Assembly (NCBI RefSeq): GCF_013409365.1
Contig: NZ_JACCBA010000001.1
Coordinates: forward strand, 2,046,001-2,110,000
DNA from: Actinomadura luteofluorescens
GTDB taxonomy: Bacteria; Actinomycetota; Actinomycetes; Streptosporangiales; Streptosporangiaceae
Reading direction: 5' to 3'
DNA: 64,000 nucleotides
Positions 15,446 to 24,127 of this stretch are shown here, in pieces (positions within the stretch are counted from its first letter, which is position 1; the number at the start of each line of letters is the position of its first letter). The notes below the pieces were generated by a model that worked only from the letters and a program-made list of their open reading frames with translations, was not told the DNA's origin and did no database searches. Position numbers and translations under genes: made by a program.

Positions 15446-17968
15446 ATGAGAGCCCGAAAACTGGCGCTGCCTGTGCTGATGGCCGCGTCCCTGGCGGTCC
15501 CGGCGTCGCTCGCCGCGCCCGCCGCCGCGCTGCCGGCCGCGCCGGCGTCCGGCTGCGACCCGACACGGACCGCACCGGTCTACCGGGGCAAGGTCCCCTC
15601 CCCCGAGCAGGTCCTCGGCTTCGACCTCGGTGAGCGCCCGGTCAGCGCCGCCGAGTCCGACACCTACCTGGAGACGGTCGCCGCCCGGAGCGAGCGCGTC
15701 GTGTCCGGGACGCTGGCCACCACCGCGCAGGGACGTCCGCTGAAGTACGCGATCGCCGGACGGCCCGAGCTGATCTCCAAGGCCGGGCTGGCGAAGGTTC
15801 GCTGGGAGGCCGGGCGGCTGCGCGACCCCCGCACGCCGGCCGCGCTCGCCAGGCGGATCACCGATCGCGGCGTCCCGATCCTGTGGGTCAGCGGCAACGT
15901 CCACGGCGACGAGCCGAGCGGGACGGACGCGGCGCTGCGGGTGCTGCGCGACCTCGGCGACCGCTCCGACTGCGCCGCGACGGGGATCCTCGCCAACGCG
16001 CTCGTGATCGTCCTGCCGACGCAGAACCCGGACGGGCGCACGCTGCAGACGCGGCAGAACGCCTACGGCTTCGACATGAACCGCGACTGGTTCGCGCGCA
16101 CGCAGCCGGAGACCGACGGCAAGCTCGCGATGCTGAACCAGTACCCGCCGGCCCTCTACATCGACGCCCACGAGATGGGCGGGGACTCGTTCTTCTTCCC
16201 GCCGAACGCCGACCCGATCTACCACGAGACGCCCGAGCAGGCGATCGGCTGGATCAACGACCTGTACGGCGCGTCGATGGCGGCCGAGTTCACCCGGCAG
16301 GGCATCGACTTCTTCAACAGGGACGTCTACGACCTCTTCTACCAGGGCTACGGCGACACGGTGCCGACCAGCGCTTTCCACGCCGCCGGGATGACCTACG
16401 AGAAGGGCGACGAGAGCCCGTACCCGGACCGGGTGAAGGAGCAGTACCTCACCCAGTGGGTGTCGCTGTCGGCTGCGGCGCGCAACCGGCACCGGATCCT
16501 CACCGAGTGGCGCCAGATGACGGTGGACGCCTACGCGCAGGGCAAGGCCGGGAAGCTGGAGCCCAACCAGATCTACAACCCGCCGAACACGGTCGACCGC
16601 CAGGTGCCGGACCGAAAGGTGCGCGGCTACTTCCTGCGCGACGACGACCCGGCCAAGCGCGCCGAGGTCGCGCTCGTCGTGCGGCGGCTGCAGCGCATGG
16701 GCGTGCGCGTCGAGAAGCTCACCCGGCCGCTGGCCGTCCCGGACTTCAAGCCGTACGGGCGTCCGGAGGCCGCGACGACGCTGCCCGCGGGCACGTACTG
16801 GATCTCGATGGCGCAGGGCCAGAAGCACTGGATCCAGTCCATGCTGAACGAGGACTCCTACACGCCGTTCCCGTACTTCTACGACGTGACGGCGTGGAGC
16901 CTGCCCCTGCTGGGCAACGTGGCCGGCGGGTCGTCCGGCGCCGTCCTGCACCCGCGGTCCGTCCCGCTGCGGACGCTCCCGGAGGCGCGTCCGGGCCACG
17001 ACGGCAAGGCGCCCAAGCTGGGCGTCCTCCAGCTGTCGGGGACGTCCTCGTCCGCGCGGCAGTCGGCCGGATGGCTGAGGCACCGCCTCGACCGCGACTG
17101 GAAGCTGCCGTTCACGCTGCTCACTCCGGCGGACGTCGCGGCCGGCAGGCTCAAGGGCGTCGAGGTCCTGGTCACGCCGAACGGCCCGGCCGCGTCGGCC
17201 TACACGGCGCTCGGCGACGCCGGGCGCGCCGCGCTCCAGCAGTGGACGCGGGACGGCGGCCGCTACATCGGCTGGCAGGGCGGCACGCAGCTCGCGGCCC
17301 GTCTCGGCCTGACGACCGCGACGCTCGCGGAGCCGACGTCCGACATTCCCGGCACGCTGCTCCGCGTGAAGGTGGACGGGGCGAGCCCGCTGTCGAAGGG
17401 CGTCGGCGCGACGGCGTGGAACTTCACCTCCTACGACCCGGTCATGAAGGCGTCCAGCGGCGTCGTCGTGTCGTACCCGCAGGCGGATTCGCCCGACTGG
17501 TTCGTGTCCGGGTTCGAGCGCGGCGCGTCCGAGCTGGGCGGCACCGCGGCGGTCGTCGACCAGCCCCTCGGAAAGGGACGGTCCGTGCTGTTCGCGGCCG
17601 AGCCGAACTTCCGCGCGTTCAGCGACGGGACGGCCAAGCTGCTCCACAACGCGATCCTCGGCCCTGACCCCGCCAAGGCGGCGGCGCCGCAAGCGGCCGC
17701 GACGGCGAAGGCGGCCCAGGAGGCGGCGCAGCTGCCGTCCTACGAGTCGCCGATCCGTGTCTCGGTCAAGGCCGCGGACGCCGCGAAGGCCGAGTCCCTG
17801 CTGCGGGCCGCCGACGCGACGTGGACGCGGCGCGGCGCCGGCGGCGTCGTCCACTACGTGATCGACAACCCGCGGGGTCTGCCGGCGGACCACCACCCGT
17901 TCGCCGGGCGCCTGCCGTCCCTGATCCGCAAGGCCGGGATCACCCCGGTCGCGGTCGTCCTTCCCTGA
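15446..17968 (+). CDS. Secreted zinc carboxypeptidase, peptidase M14 family
   Basis: About 840 residues with a Sec signal peptide (RARKLALPVLMAASLAVPASL, cleavage near AAA-LP). The M14 domain spans residues 60-380. The first zinc ligands are His/Glu in NVHGDEPSG near residue 152, the third His is in IDAHEMGG near 241, and the catalytic Glu is probably in TYEKGDESPY near 318; NRDW carries the substrate-carboxylate Arg. The C-terminal half (about 530-760) is a type-1 glutamine-amidotransferase-like accessory fold with no clear active site. It probably trims peptides outside the cell. An in-frame ATG at 15401 is an alternative start. Confidence 0.88.
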   Translation: MRARKLALPVLMAASLAVPASLAAPAAALPAAPASGCDPTRTAPVYRGKVPSPEQVLGFDLGERPVSAAESDTYLETVAARSERVVSGTLATTAQGRPLKYAIAGRPELISKAGLAKVRWEAGRLRDPRTPAALARRITDRGVPILWVSGNVHGDEPSGTDAALRVLRDLGDRSDCAATGILANALVIVLPTQNPDGRTLQTRQNAYGFDMNRDWFARTQPETDGKLAMLNQYPPALYIDAHEMGGDSFFFPPNADPIYHETPEQAIGWINDLYGASMAAEFTRQGIDFFNRDVYDLFYQGYGDTVPTSAFHAAGMTYEKGDESPYPDRVKEQYLTQWVSLSAAARNRHRILTEWRQMTVDAYAQGKAGKLEPNQIYNPPNTVDRQVPDRKVRGYFLRDDDPAKRAEVALVVRRLQRMGVRVEKLTRPLAVPDFKPYGRPEAATTLPAGTYWISMAQGQKHWIQSMLNEDSYTPFPYFYDVTAWSLPLLGNVAGGSSGAVLHPRSVPLRTLPEARPGHDGKAPKLGVLQLSGTSSSARQSAGWLRHRLDRDWKLPFTLLTPADVAAGRLKGVEVLVTPNGPAASAYTALGDAGRAALQQWTRDGGRYIGWQGGTQLAARLGLTTATLAEPTSDIPGTLLRVKVDGASPLSKGVGATAWNFTSYDPVMKASSGVVVSYPQADSPDWFVSGFERGASELGGTAAVVDQPLGKGRSVLFAAEPNFRAFSDGTAKLLHNAILGPDPAKAAAPQAAATAKAAQEAAQLPSYESPIRVSVKAADAAKAESLLRAADATWTRRGAGGVVHYVIDNPRGLPADHHPFAGRLPSLIRKAGITPVAVVLP

Positions 17969-17979
17969 CCCGTCCCGCG

Positions 17980-18006
17980 CGGCGCGCCGGCCCCTCCGGC
18001 GCGCCG
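17980..18006. terminator. Bidirectional terminator
   Basis: CGGCGCGCCGG (17980-17990) pairs with CCGGCGCGCCG (17996-18006) over a CCCCT loop. It sits between the convergent M14 and peptidyl-tRNA-hydrolase-like genes and can serve both. Confidence 0.75.
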
Positions 18007-18010
18007 TGCC

Positions 18011-18685
18011 CTATTTCCGCACCAGCCAGGCGATCGCGGTCATCGTGCCGGGCGGGACCTCGGTGAAGCCGCCGTCCCGGACCGCGACCGCCGCCTCCTT
18101 CACGCACCGGTCCCACGGCACGTCCCGCGCCAGGTGGACGGGGGCGCCCGCCTCGATCCACGCCGCCACGTGCCGGCGGCGGCCCTGGCGGAGCAGCAGC
18201 TGGGCGGCGTGCCCGCACTGGGCGGCGGCCTTCCCCGTCGTCATCGTCACGTCCGGATTGAGCGCGATCACCGCGTACGGGGGTTCGGGCGGCGGCGCCG
18301 CCTCCTGCGCGTGTGCGAGATCGAGGCCCGCGACCTGGAGCTTGGCCAGCTGGGGCGGGACGTCCGACACCGGCCCCGGCGGGAACGCCCGCACCTGGGC
18401 CCCCGCGTGCCGGACGGTGACGCCGGGCAGCGCCTCCGCCTCCGGCCAGCGGACGCCGCGGGCCCGCCGCGTCACCTTCCGGATCCGGCGCGACTCCCAC
18501 TCCCGGACGGCCTCCCGCCACTCCCCCTCGGGTTCGGCGGCGCGCGGGTCGCTCAGCAGCAGGACGACCGCCGTCGCCGCCGCCTCGCAGACCGCGTCGT
18601 GACTGGGCGGATCGGCCTTCTCGGCGCGTACCACCAGTTGCATCGCCCACGGCGGGTCGTCAAGGGGGTCATAGTCGGGTCGCAC
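18011..18685 (-). CDS. Peptidyl-tRNA hydrolase (PTH2-like) family protein
   Basis: 224 residues. The C-terminal third has the PTH2-like core: NPDVTMTTGKAAAQCGHAAQLLL (glycine/alanine-rich helix with GK and CGHA), the segment IEAGAPVHLARDVPWDRCV and the final DGGFTEVPPGTMTAIAWL. The N-terminal part (PWAMQLVVRAEKADPP) is the usual actinobacterial extension. Such enzymes recycle peptidyl-tRNA, but activity of this actinobacterial subgroup is assumed only from homology. I place the start at a GTG (18685) that keeps the conserved segment; the ribosome site is weak, and ATG 18643 is an alternative. Confidence 0.75.
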   Translation of the reverse strand: MRPDYDPLDDPPWAMQLVVRAEKADPPSHDAVCEAAATAVVLLLSDPRAAEPEGEWREAVREWESRRIRKVTRRARGVRWPEAEALPGVTVRHAGAQVRAFPPGPVSDVPPQLAKLQVAGLDLAHAQEAAPPPEPPYAVIALNPDVTMTTGKAAAQCGHAAQLLLRQGRRRHVAAWIEAGAPVHLARDVPWDRCVKEAAVAVRDGGFTEVPPGTMTAIAWLVRK

Positions 18686-18785
18686 CCGTGGAGTATTCCA
18701 AACCGCGTTCCGCTTCCCGGGAGCGGTAGTGGGTACTGCAACTCTTGCCGTCCCCCGGACGTCGTTCAGGTACGGGAGGTCGCCG

Positions 18786-19856
18786 GTGACCCATGGCGCA
18801 TGGAGTGATTCCATACCGGGAATCGGGACGTTCTTCGTCGGTATCGACGTCGCCCCCGGCCGCTACCGCTGCGAGGACGGCAAGGGCGGCTGGTGGGTGC
18901 GCTTCACCGGCCCGGGCGGGGGCGATCCCGTGGGCTCGTGGCCGCTGCCCGCCGGCCCGACCGAGATCGAGATCGCGCAGACGGACTTCGCGTTCGAGAC
19001 GCATGTCTCCACGTCCTGGCGGCGCATCGCACCGCCCCGCTCCCCCGAGGACGGCGCCCCGGCCGAGCCGCGCCCGGTCGCCGACCCGGCGCTGCGCGCC
19101 GAGCTGGACACGATCGTCGCGCGCCGCAGGCCGCTGGTGTGGCTGGCGCCGCTGTCGGTCCTCGCCCTCGGCCTGCTCGGCTCCCCGCTCCTCGGCTCGC
19201 TGTGGCTGATCGGCCTCGGCATGCTCGCGGTGCTGGTCGCGCTCGGCACCCCGTCGATCTCGCTGGACCTGCGGCGCGCCCGGGAGTTGGAGCGGCGCCG
19301 CGACCGCTACCTCGTCCCCGAGGACTTCGACGACGACGGCCGCGCGCTGCTGGCCCGCGTCCAGGCGGCCGTCGACGCCGTCCGCGACTCGCAGGTCAAC
19401 CGCGAGGGCCTGCTGGACGCGGTGGACAACGCCGTCACGCTGCCACGTCAGGAATGGGAGATCGCGCAGGTCCTGGCGAAGCAGTCGAGGCTGCGCACGG
19501 ACCACGCCGACATGGCCGGGACGGAGACGATCCCCGAGGTGCAGGCGGCGCTGCGGCCGCTGCGCGACAAGCTCGACACCTCGGTGGAGGCGGTCACGCG
19601 CCGCATCGAGGCCCTGGAGCGGTACGCCGAGCGCGCCAGGTCTGCCGACGAGGTACTGCGCGCCCAGCGCCACCTGGAGTCGATCGCGGAGAAGGCGCAC
19701 GAGTACGACGAGCTGCTGGCCGACACCGTCCGGGACGACCTCGCGCTCCCCGCCATCGAACGCCTGACCGAGCAGGGCGACGAGCTCCTGCGCACCCTCC
19801 GCGAGCGCCTCGCCCAGGCCGCCGAAGCAGGCGGCGAGCTCCCGCCCCCCGCCTAG
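18786..19856 (+). CDS. Membrane protein with long coiled-coil tail, unknown function
   Basis: 356 residues. The N-terminal 70 residues hold a small beta-rich module (GTFFVGIDVAPGRYRCEDGKGGWWVRF) resembling ligand-binding jellyroll modules of surface proteins. Two adjacent membrane helices lie near residues 115-160 (PLVWLAPLSVLALGLLG / LWLIGLGMLAVLVALG). The last 190 residues are highly charged coiled coil (ALRPLRDKLDTSVEAVTRRIEALERYAERAR). The GTG at 18786 has GGAGGT 5 bases upstream. Its stop lies one base from the convergent HAD gene. Confidence 0.75.
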   Translation: MTHGAWSDSIPGIGTFFVGIDVAPGRYRCEDGKGGWWVRFTGPGGGDPVGSWPLPAGPTEIEIAQTDFAFETHVSTSWRRIAPPRSPEDGAPAEPRPVADPALRAELDTIVARRRPLVWLAPLSVLALGLLGSPLLGSLWLIGLGMLAVLVALGTPSISLDLRRARELERRRDRYLVPEDFDDDGRALLARVQAAVDAVRDSQVNREGLLDAVDNAVTLPRQEWEIAQVLAKQSRLRTDHADMAGTETIPEVQAALRPLRDKLDTSVEAVTRRIEALERYAERARSADEVLRAQRHLESIAEKAHEYDELLADTVRDDLALPAIERLTEQGDELLRTLRERLAQAAEAGGELPPPA

Positions 19857-19857
19857 G

Positions 19858-20445
19858 TCAGGTGGTGAGGGCGCGGACTTGTGCCGGGGACATGAAGAGT
19901 TCGGCGCGCATGCCGGTCTCGCGGGCGGCGAGGACGTTGCGTTCGTTGTCGTCGAAGAACAGGACGTCGGCGGGGTCGACGCCGAGGCGGCCGGCGCAGA
20001 TCTCGTAGGCGCGGGGGTCGGGCTTGGCGACGCCGATACGGCAGGAGTAGACGCGCTCGTCGAAGCGGGAGAGCCAGGCGCCGTGCCGGGCCTCGAAGCG
20101 GGGCACCAGGTCGCCGATGATGTTGGAGAGCAGCCCGAGCGTGCGCCCCTCGTCGGCCAGCTCGCCGACGAGGGCGACCATCTCCCCGTCGACCTCGGTC
20201 CAGCTTTCGAGGTCGGCCTCGGTGAGCGCGGGGACGTCGGGGAACGTGGCGCCGAGCAGGCCCGCGACGTCCGCCCAGTAGGAGGCGCTCTCCTGGCCGG
20301 CGTCGTAGGCGGGGCGGCAGGCCCAGTAGGCCTCCCAGAACGCGGGGCCCGGCGTCCCGGCGATCTCCTCGATCCGCCGCACCGCCTCGGGCGTCTGGGT
20401 GCGGGCGATCACTCCGTACAGGTCGAACACGATCACATCGGGCAT
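19858..20445 (-). CDS. HAD-superfamily hydrolase
   Basis: 195 residues. Motif I is VIFDLYGVIA at residues 4-13, motif II LLSNIIGD near 105, the motif III Lys in GVAKPDPRAYEIC, and motif IV DVLFFDDNERNVLAA with paired Asp residues. The first motif has Tyr-Gly where DxDGT is usual, as in many YihX-type HADs. It is likely a phosphatase acting on a sugar phosphate or nucleotide; substrate unknown. It is divergent from the kstR2 gene across a 125-bp region containing the KstR2 operator, which lies only 46 bases upstream of this gene's start. Confidence 0.88.
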   Translation of the reverse strand: MPDVIVFDLYGVIARTQTPEAVRRIEEIAGTPGPAFWEAYWACRPAYDAGQESASYWADVAGLLGATFPDVPALTEADLESWTEVDGEMVALVGELADEGRTLGLLSNIIGDLVPRFEARHGAWLSRFDERVYSCRIGVAKPDPRAYEICAGRLGVDPADVLFFDDNERNVLAARETGMRAELFMSPAQVRALTT

Positions 20446-20490
20446 GCCACGAGCCTATTCGGCGCGGGCGGCGGCCCGGGAAACCTCTGT

Positions 20491-20504
20491 AGCAAGCGCT
20501 TGGT
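20491..20504. promoter_or_regulatory. KstR2 operator
   Basis: AGCAAGCGCTTGGT is a perfect match to the KstR2 consensus AnCAAGnnCTTGnT known from mycobacteria. It lies 67 bases upstream of the kstR2 start and 46 bases upstream of the divergent HAD gene, consistent with autoregulation and possible control of both. Confidence 0.85.
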
Positions 20505-20570
20505 GCACGTCGTACGCTGGTCCGGCCGCCGAATCGAGCAAGCGGTTGGGCGACACGGCATAATGAGAGG

Positions 20571-21239
20571 GTGACGACCACGAGCGCCAAGTCCGGACGA
20601 TCGAGAACCCGCGGCGCCGGCGAGGACGCGCCCCGCCGCCGCGGCCGCGGGTCCCCCGCGCTGGCGTCCGAACGGCGCGCCCACCTGGTCAGGCTCGCGG
20701 CCGAACTGTTCGCCGAGAAGGGGTTCCAGGCCACCACCGTCCGCAACATCGCCGACGAGGCGGGCATCCTGTCCGGCAGCCTCTACCACCACTTCGACTC
20801 CAAGGAGTCGATCGTGGACGAGATCCTGTCCGGGTTCTTCACCGAGATCATGGCCTCCTACCAGGCGGTGATCGACGAGAACGAGAACCCGCGGGACACG
20901 ATCGCCGGGCTGGTCCGGGTCGCGTTCGGCACCCTGGAGCCGCACCGCGCCGCGATCACGGTCATGCAGAACGACTGGAACTACCTGCGGGGCATGGACC
21001 GGTTCGCCTACCTGACCAAGTCCGAGGACGAGGTCGAGAAGATGTGGGTGACCACGCTCCAGGCGGGCCAGGAGGAAGGGCTGTTCCGTCCCGACCTCGA
21101 CCCGAAGCTGACCTACCGGATGATCCGCGACACCGTCTGGGTGGCCGTCCGCTGGTTCCGGCCCGGGGGCCGGCTGAACGCCCAGGGGCTCGCCGAGCAC
21201 TACCTCAAGGTGATGTTCGACGGCATCAACCTGCACTAG
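20571..21239 (+). CDS. kstR2: TetR-family repressor KstR2
   Basis: 222 residues. The TetR helix-turn-helix lies about 40-85 (FQATTVRNIADEAGILSGSLYHHFDSKE). The ligand domain shows the KstR2 pattern KMWVTTLQAGQEEGLFRPDLD, YRMIRDTVWVAVRWFRPGG and a C-terminal AEHYLKVMFDGI. In mycobacteria KstR2 represses genes for degrading the cholesterol C/D rings and is released by the HIP-CoA intermediate. A GTG at 20571 follows GAGAGG. A perfect KstR2 box upstream supports the assignment. The regulated catabolic genes are not in this window. The gene overlaps the convergent MMPL gene by 14 bases. Confidence 0.88.
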   Translation: MTTTSAKSGRSRTRGAGEDAPRRRGRGSPALASERRAHLVRLAAELFAEKGFQATTVRNIADEAGILSGSLYHHFDSKESIVDEILSGFFTEIMASYQAVIDENENPRDTIAGLVRVAFGTLEPHRAAITVMQNDWNYLRGMDRFAYLTKSEDEVEKMWVTTLQAGQEEGLFRPDLDPKLTYRMIRDTVWVAVRWFRPGGRLNAQGLAEHYLKVMFDGINLH

Positions 21240-23367
21240 CCCGCAGGCTCGCCCGTTCCGGGCCCGCCTCGCGCGCGGGACGGGAGGGCAGGATCCGCCG
21301 CAGCGGCCCGGGGAGCCACCAGTTCGCCTCGCCGAACAGCTCCATCAGCGCCGGGACGAGCACCAGCCGGACGACGGTCGCGTCGATCAGGATCGCGACG
21401 CCGAGGCCGAGTCCCATCTGCTTGACGGCGACGTCCGCGCCGAGCAGCACCGACAGGAACACCATCACCATGATGGCGGCCGCCGCGCTGATCACGCGGG
21501 CGGTGCGCGACAGGCCGAGCGCCACGGCCTCGCGGGTGGGCACGCCCTCCTCGTAGGTCTCGCGGATGCGGGACACGAGGAACACCTCGTAGTCCATGGA
21601 CAGCCCGAACAGGATCGGGAACATCATCAGCGGCACCCAGGTGGTGACGGGCATGTCCGCCGGGAAGCCGAGCGCGCGTCCCGCCCACCCCCACTGGACG
21701 ACGGCCGTCAGCACCCCGTACGCGGCCGCGATGGACAGCAGGTTCATCAGGGCGGCCTGGACCGCCACCGTGACCGACCGGACGAGCCCCACGAGCAGCA
21801 GCAGCGACAGGCCGACGACCACGGCGATCAGCAGCGGCAGCCGGGTGGAGACGCTCTCGGCGAAGTCGATCGAGGCGGCGTTCGGGCCGCCGACGTAGGC
21901 GCGGGCGCCCGTCCCTCCGGCGGCGCCGGGGATGACGTCGTCGCGCAGCGTGTGGACGAGGCGGGGCGTCCGCTCGTCCTGCGGGCCGGTCTTCGGGAAC
22001 GCCATGACGATGGCGGCCTTCCCGTCCCGGCTGGGACGCGGGGGCTGGACGGCCGCGACGCCCGGCGTCCCGCGGACCGCGTCCGCGATCCGTCCCGCCT
22101 CGGCGGGGCCGCCGCCCTCGGTGACGATGACGAGCGGCGCGGCGGTCCCGGGCCCGAAGCCCTCCGCCATGATCCGGCTGGCCTGGTAGCCGCTGTGGTC
22201 GTGCGGCTGGGTACTGGAGTCCGGCAGGCTCAGCCGCATCGACAGCGCGGGCACGGCGAGGACCAGCAGGACGGCGGCCGCGCACAGCCCGGCCACGACC
22301 GGGTGCGTCTGGACGACCCGCGCCCAGCGCTCGGCGAGCGGGCGGCGGGCCCGGCCGAGTCCGGGGACGCGGAGCCGGTCGATGGCGTGCCCGGCGAAGC
22401 CGAGCAGCGCGGGCAGCAGCGTCACGGCGGCGAGCATCGTCATCAGCACGGCGACGCCGGCGGCGACCGCCACGCCGTTCAGCAGCCTCTGCTGCATGAT
22501 GAACAGGCCCATGAGCGCGATCACGACGGTGGTGCCGGCGAACAGCACGGCCCGTCCGGCGGTGGTGACCGCGGTGACCGCCGCCTCCTCCGGGCCGGCG
22601 CCCGCGTGCATCTCCTCCCGGTGGCGGGTGACGATGAACAGCGCGTAGTCGATGCCGACGCCGAGCCCGATGAGCGCCGCGATGATGGGGCTGAAGGACG
22701 GCGCGGGCAGCAGGTGCCCGAGCAGCATGATCAGCGCGAGCCCGGTGCCGATGCCGAACAGCGCGGTCACGATGGGAAGTCCCATCGCCAGCACCGACCC
22801 GAACGCGACCAGCAGGATGACGATGGCGGCGAGCAGGCCGATGCCCTCGGACGGGCCGCCGCCCGGCGTCTCGGCGGCGTCCACCGCCGACCCTCCGAGC
22901 TGCAACCGGACGGGCCCGGAGTCGGTGCGCACGTCGTCCAGGAGCGCGGTCACGTCCGCTCTGGGCATGTCGTCGGAGGGGACGTCGAGGCCGCCCGTGG
23001 CGAAGGCGGTCCGGCCGTCCTCGGAGATCTGCCCGGGCGTCTCGTACGGCGATGCCACCGACGTGACGTGCGGCGTCCTGGCGAGCCGGTCGAGCGCCCG
23101 CTCCACCCGCGCCTTCACCTGCGGGTCCCGTACGCCGGCGTCGGCCCGCACCGCCAGCGTGATGGAGTCGCCGCTGCGCTCCGGGAAGTGCTCCTCCAGC
23201 AGGTCCGACGCCTTCGCCGAGCCGGAGCCGCCGCCGGAGAAGTCGTTCAGCGGTTCGGCGGCGAAGCCGAAGCCGAGCGCCATGACGGCGATCGTGCCGG
23301 CGATCCAGCCCGCCAGTGTCAGGCGCCGTCTCCGGTAGCAGAACCGGGCCAGCCTTGCGAGTCTCAT
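21226..23367 (-). CDS. MMPL/RND-family membrane transporter
   Basis: 713 residues with twelve predicted membrane helices in two repeats, each preceded by an extracytoplasmic domain (about residues 40-170 and 380-500). Family marks include GLGVGIDYALFIVTRHREE near residue 260, with the proton-relay Asp-Tyr pair, and its second-half equivalent FGLSMDYEVFLVSRIRE. Such proteins export lipids or hydrophobic compounds using the proton gradient. GGAGG 8 bases ahead of the ATG at 23367 decides the start. Beside kstR2 it might export sterol- or lipid-derived compounds, but that is speculation. Confidence 0.92.
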   Translation of the reverse strand: MRLARLARFCYRRRRLTLAGWIAGTIAVMALGFGFAAEPLNDFSGGGSGSAKASDLLEEHFPERSGDSITLAVRADAGVRDPQVKARVERALDRLARTPHVTSVASPYETPGQISEDGRTAFATGGLDVPSDDMPRADVTALLDDVRTDSGPVRLQLGGSAVDAAETPGGGPSEGIGLLAAIVILLVAFGSVLAMGLPIVTALFGIGTGLALIMLLGHLLPAPSFSPIIAALIGLGVGIDYALFIVTRHREEMHAGAGPEEAAVTAVTTAGRAVLFAGTTVVIALMGLFIMQQRLLNGVAVAAGVAVLMTMLAAVTLLPALLGFAGHAIDRLRVPGLGRARRPLAERWARVVQTHPVVAGLCAAAVLLVLAVPALSMRLSLPDSSTQPHDHSGYQASRIMAEGFGPGTAAPLVIVTEGGGPAEAGRIADAVRGTPGVAAVQPPRPSRDGKAAIVMAFPKTGPQDERTPRLVHTLRDDVIPGAAGGTGARAYVGGPNAASIDFAESVSTRLPLLIAVVVGLSLLLLVGLVRSVTVAVQAALMNLLSIAAAYGVLTAVVQWGWAGRALGFPADMPVTTWVPLMMFPILFGLSMDYEVFLVSRIRETYEEGVPTREAVALGLSRTARVISAAAAIMVMVFLSVLLGADVAVKQMGLGLGVAILIDATVVRLVLVPALMELFGEANWWLPGPLRRILPSRPAREAGPERASLRASAG

Positions 23368-23627
23368 GGGTACCGCCTCCGCGGACGCGCCGCGCCTAGG
23401 GGATGTTCCTGCGCGCTCAGCGTCCTCTCCGGTTGAGGCTCGGGGCATCCGGCGGACGGTGTCACCCAGGGAAGCCCGCTACATCCACCGGTGTACATCC
23501 GGCGCGGTATCCCACGGTCCGGGGGTCGGAAGGCCCATAGTGTGCTTAGTCACGATTTGCGGAGTAGGAGTGACGCTTTGGTCCGTGGGGACGCTGTCAG
23601 GGGAGAGATCTACCGGGGGAGGGCGGC

Positions 23628-23858
23628 ATGACGGCTCGGCAGGGGGCCGCGGGCCGCGACGAGCCCATGCCCGCGGCCCTGCGCGCCGCCACCGCGCGTG
23701 CCCTCCAGGCCCAGTTCCCGGGCGTGCGGGTCTGGTACGGCGAGGCGACGGGGTCCTGGTGGGCCATGGTGCCGCTGCGCGAGGGCCCGCGGCTGCTGGA
23801 GGCGCCGTCCTCGCAGCAGCTCCGGGAGGAGATCATGAGCATCAGGTCGCGGGGGTGA
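23628..23858 (+). CDS. Small protein with FPG..WYG....WWAM motif
   Basis: 76 residues. A helix (PAALRAATARALQAQ) is followed by FPGVRVWYGEATGSWWAMVP and a C-terminal helix LLEAPSSQQLREEIMSI. GGGGGAGGG a few bases upstream of the ATG makes expression likely. It is clearly related to the partial gene at 63654-64000 (FPGWTIWFGLFTGHWWALPP...FLEAETPQRLIARI). I recall such proteins in Streptosporangiales beside XRE regulators, though none adjoins this copy. Function unknown. Confidence 0.75.
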   Translation: MTARQGAAGRDEPMPAALRAATARALQAQFPGVRVWYGEATGSWWAMVPLREGPRLLEAPSSQQLREEIMSIRSRG

Positions 23859-24061
23859 GCGCGCCCGGCCCGCCGTGCGCCGTCGCTCGCGCTCGGTGAA
23901 CGCCCGCGTTTCGTGACCGCTCGCGGCGGCCGAACTCCCCCGCGTCCCGCGCACGCCCGGCATTCCGCGAGCGCCGCGTCCGCTTCGCCGCCCGCCGGGA
24001 ACGGGGCGCGATCCGTTCCCAGCGGGCGTCTCTGAGGAAACTAACCCGAAAAGTCTTCGGG

Positions 24062-24075
24062 CACAAGCGCTTGCT
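24062..24075. promoter_or_regulatory. KstR2-like palindrome away from any promoter
   Basis: CACAAGCGCTTGCT matches AnCAAGnnCTTGnT at all specified positions except the first. It lies between two convergent gene ends, so it is not obviously in a promoter. Confidence 0.45.
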
Positions 24076-24088
24076 CGGTTTCACTCTC

Positions 24089-24112
24089 GGGGCGGCGCCG
24101 CGGCGCCGCCCC
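24089..24112. terminator. GC palindrome terminator
   Basis: GGGGCGGCGCCG followed directly by CGGCGCCGCCCC, a perfect 24-bp inverted repeat 15 bases after the stop of the minus-strand Dabb gene. It can act in either direction. Confidence 0.6.
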
Positions 24113-24127
24113 TCCCGTGCCGGTCCG

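Larger units (their letters stand above)
23859..24127. other. Convergent intergenic region with an orphan operator-like box
   Basis: This 269-bp stretch separates the small FPG gene from the convergent Dabb gene. It holds a KstR2-like palindrome (24062-24075) and a terminator palindrome (24089-24112). Reading frames here give only Arg-rich shadow peptides. Confidence 0.5.

Noticed and set aside
13288..15633. Very long plus-strand reading frames rich in Pro, Thr and His
   Set aside because: They cross the C-rich repeat tract and then run antisense to, or overlap, real genes. They have no ribosome site and the composition simply reflects the strand bias.
23842..24084. 80-codon Arg-rich minus-strand frame near the orphan KstR2 box
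   Set aside because: No ribosome site, no family resemblance, and it overlaps the end of the small FPG gene.
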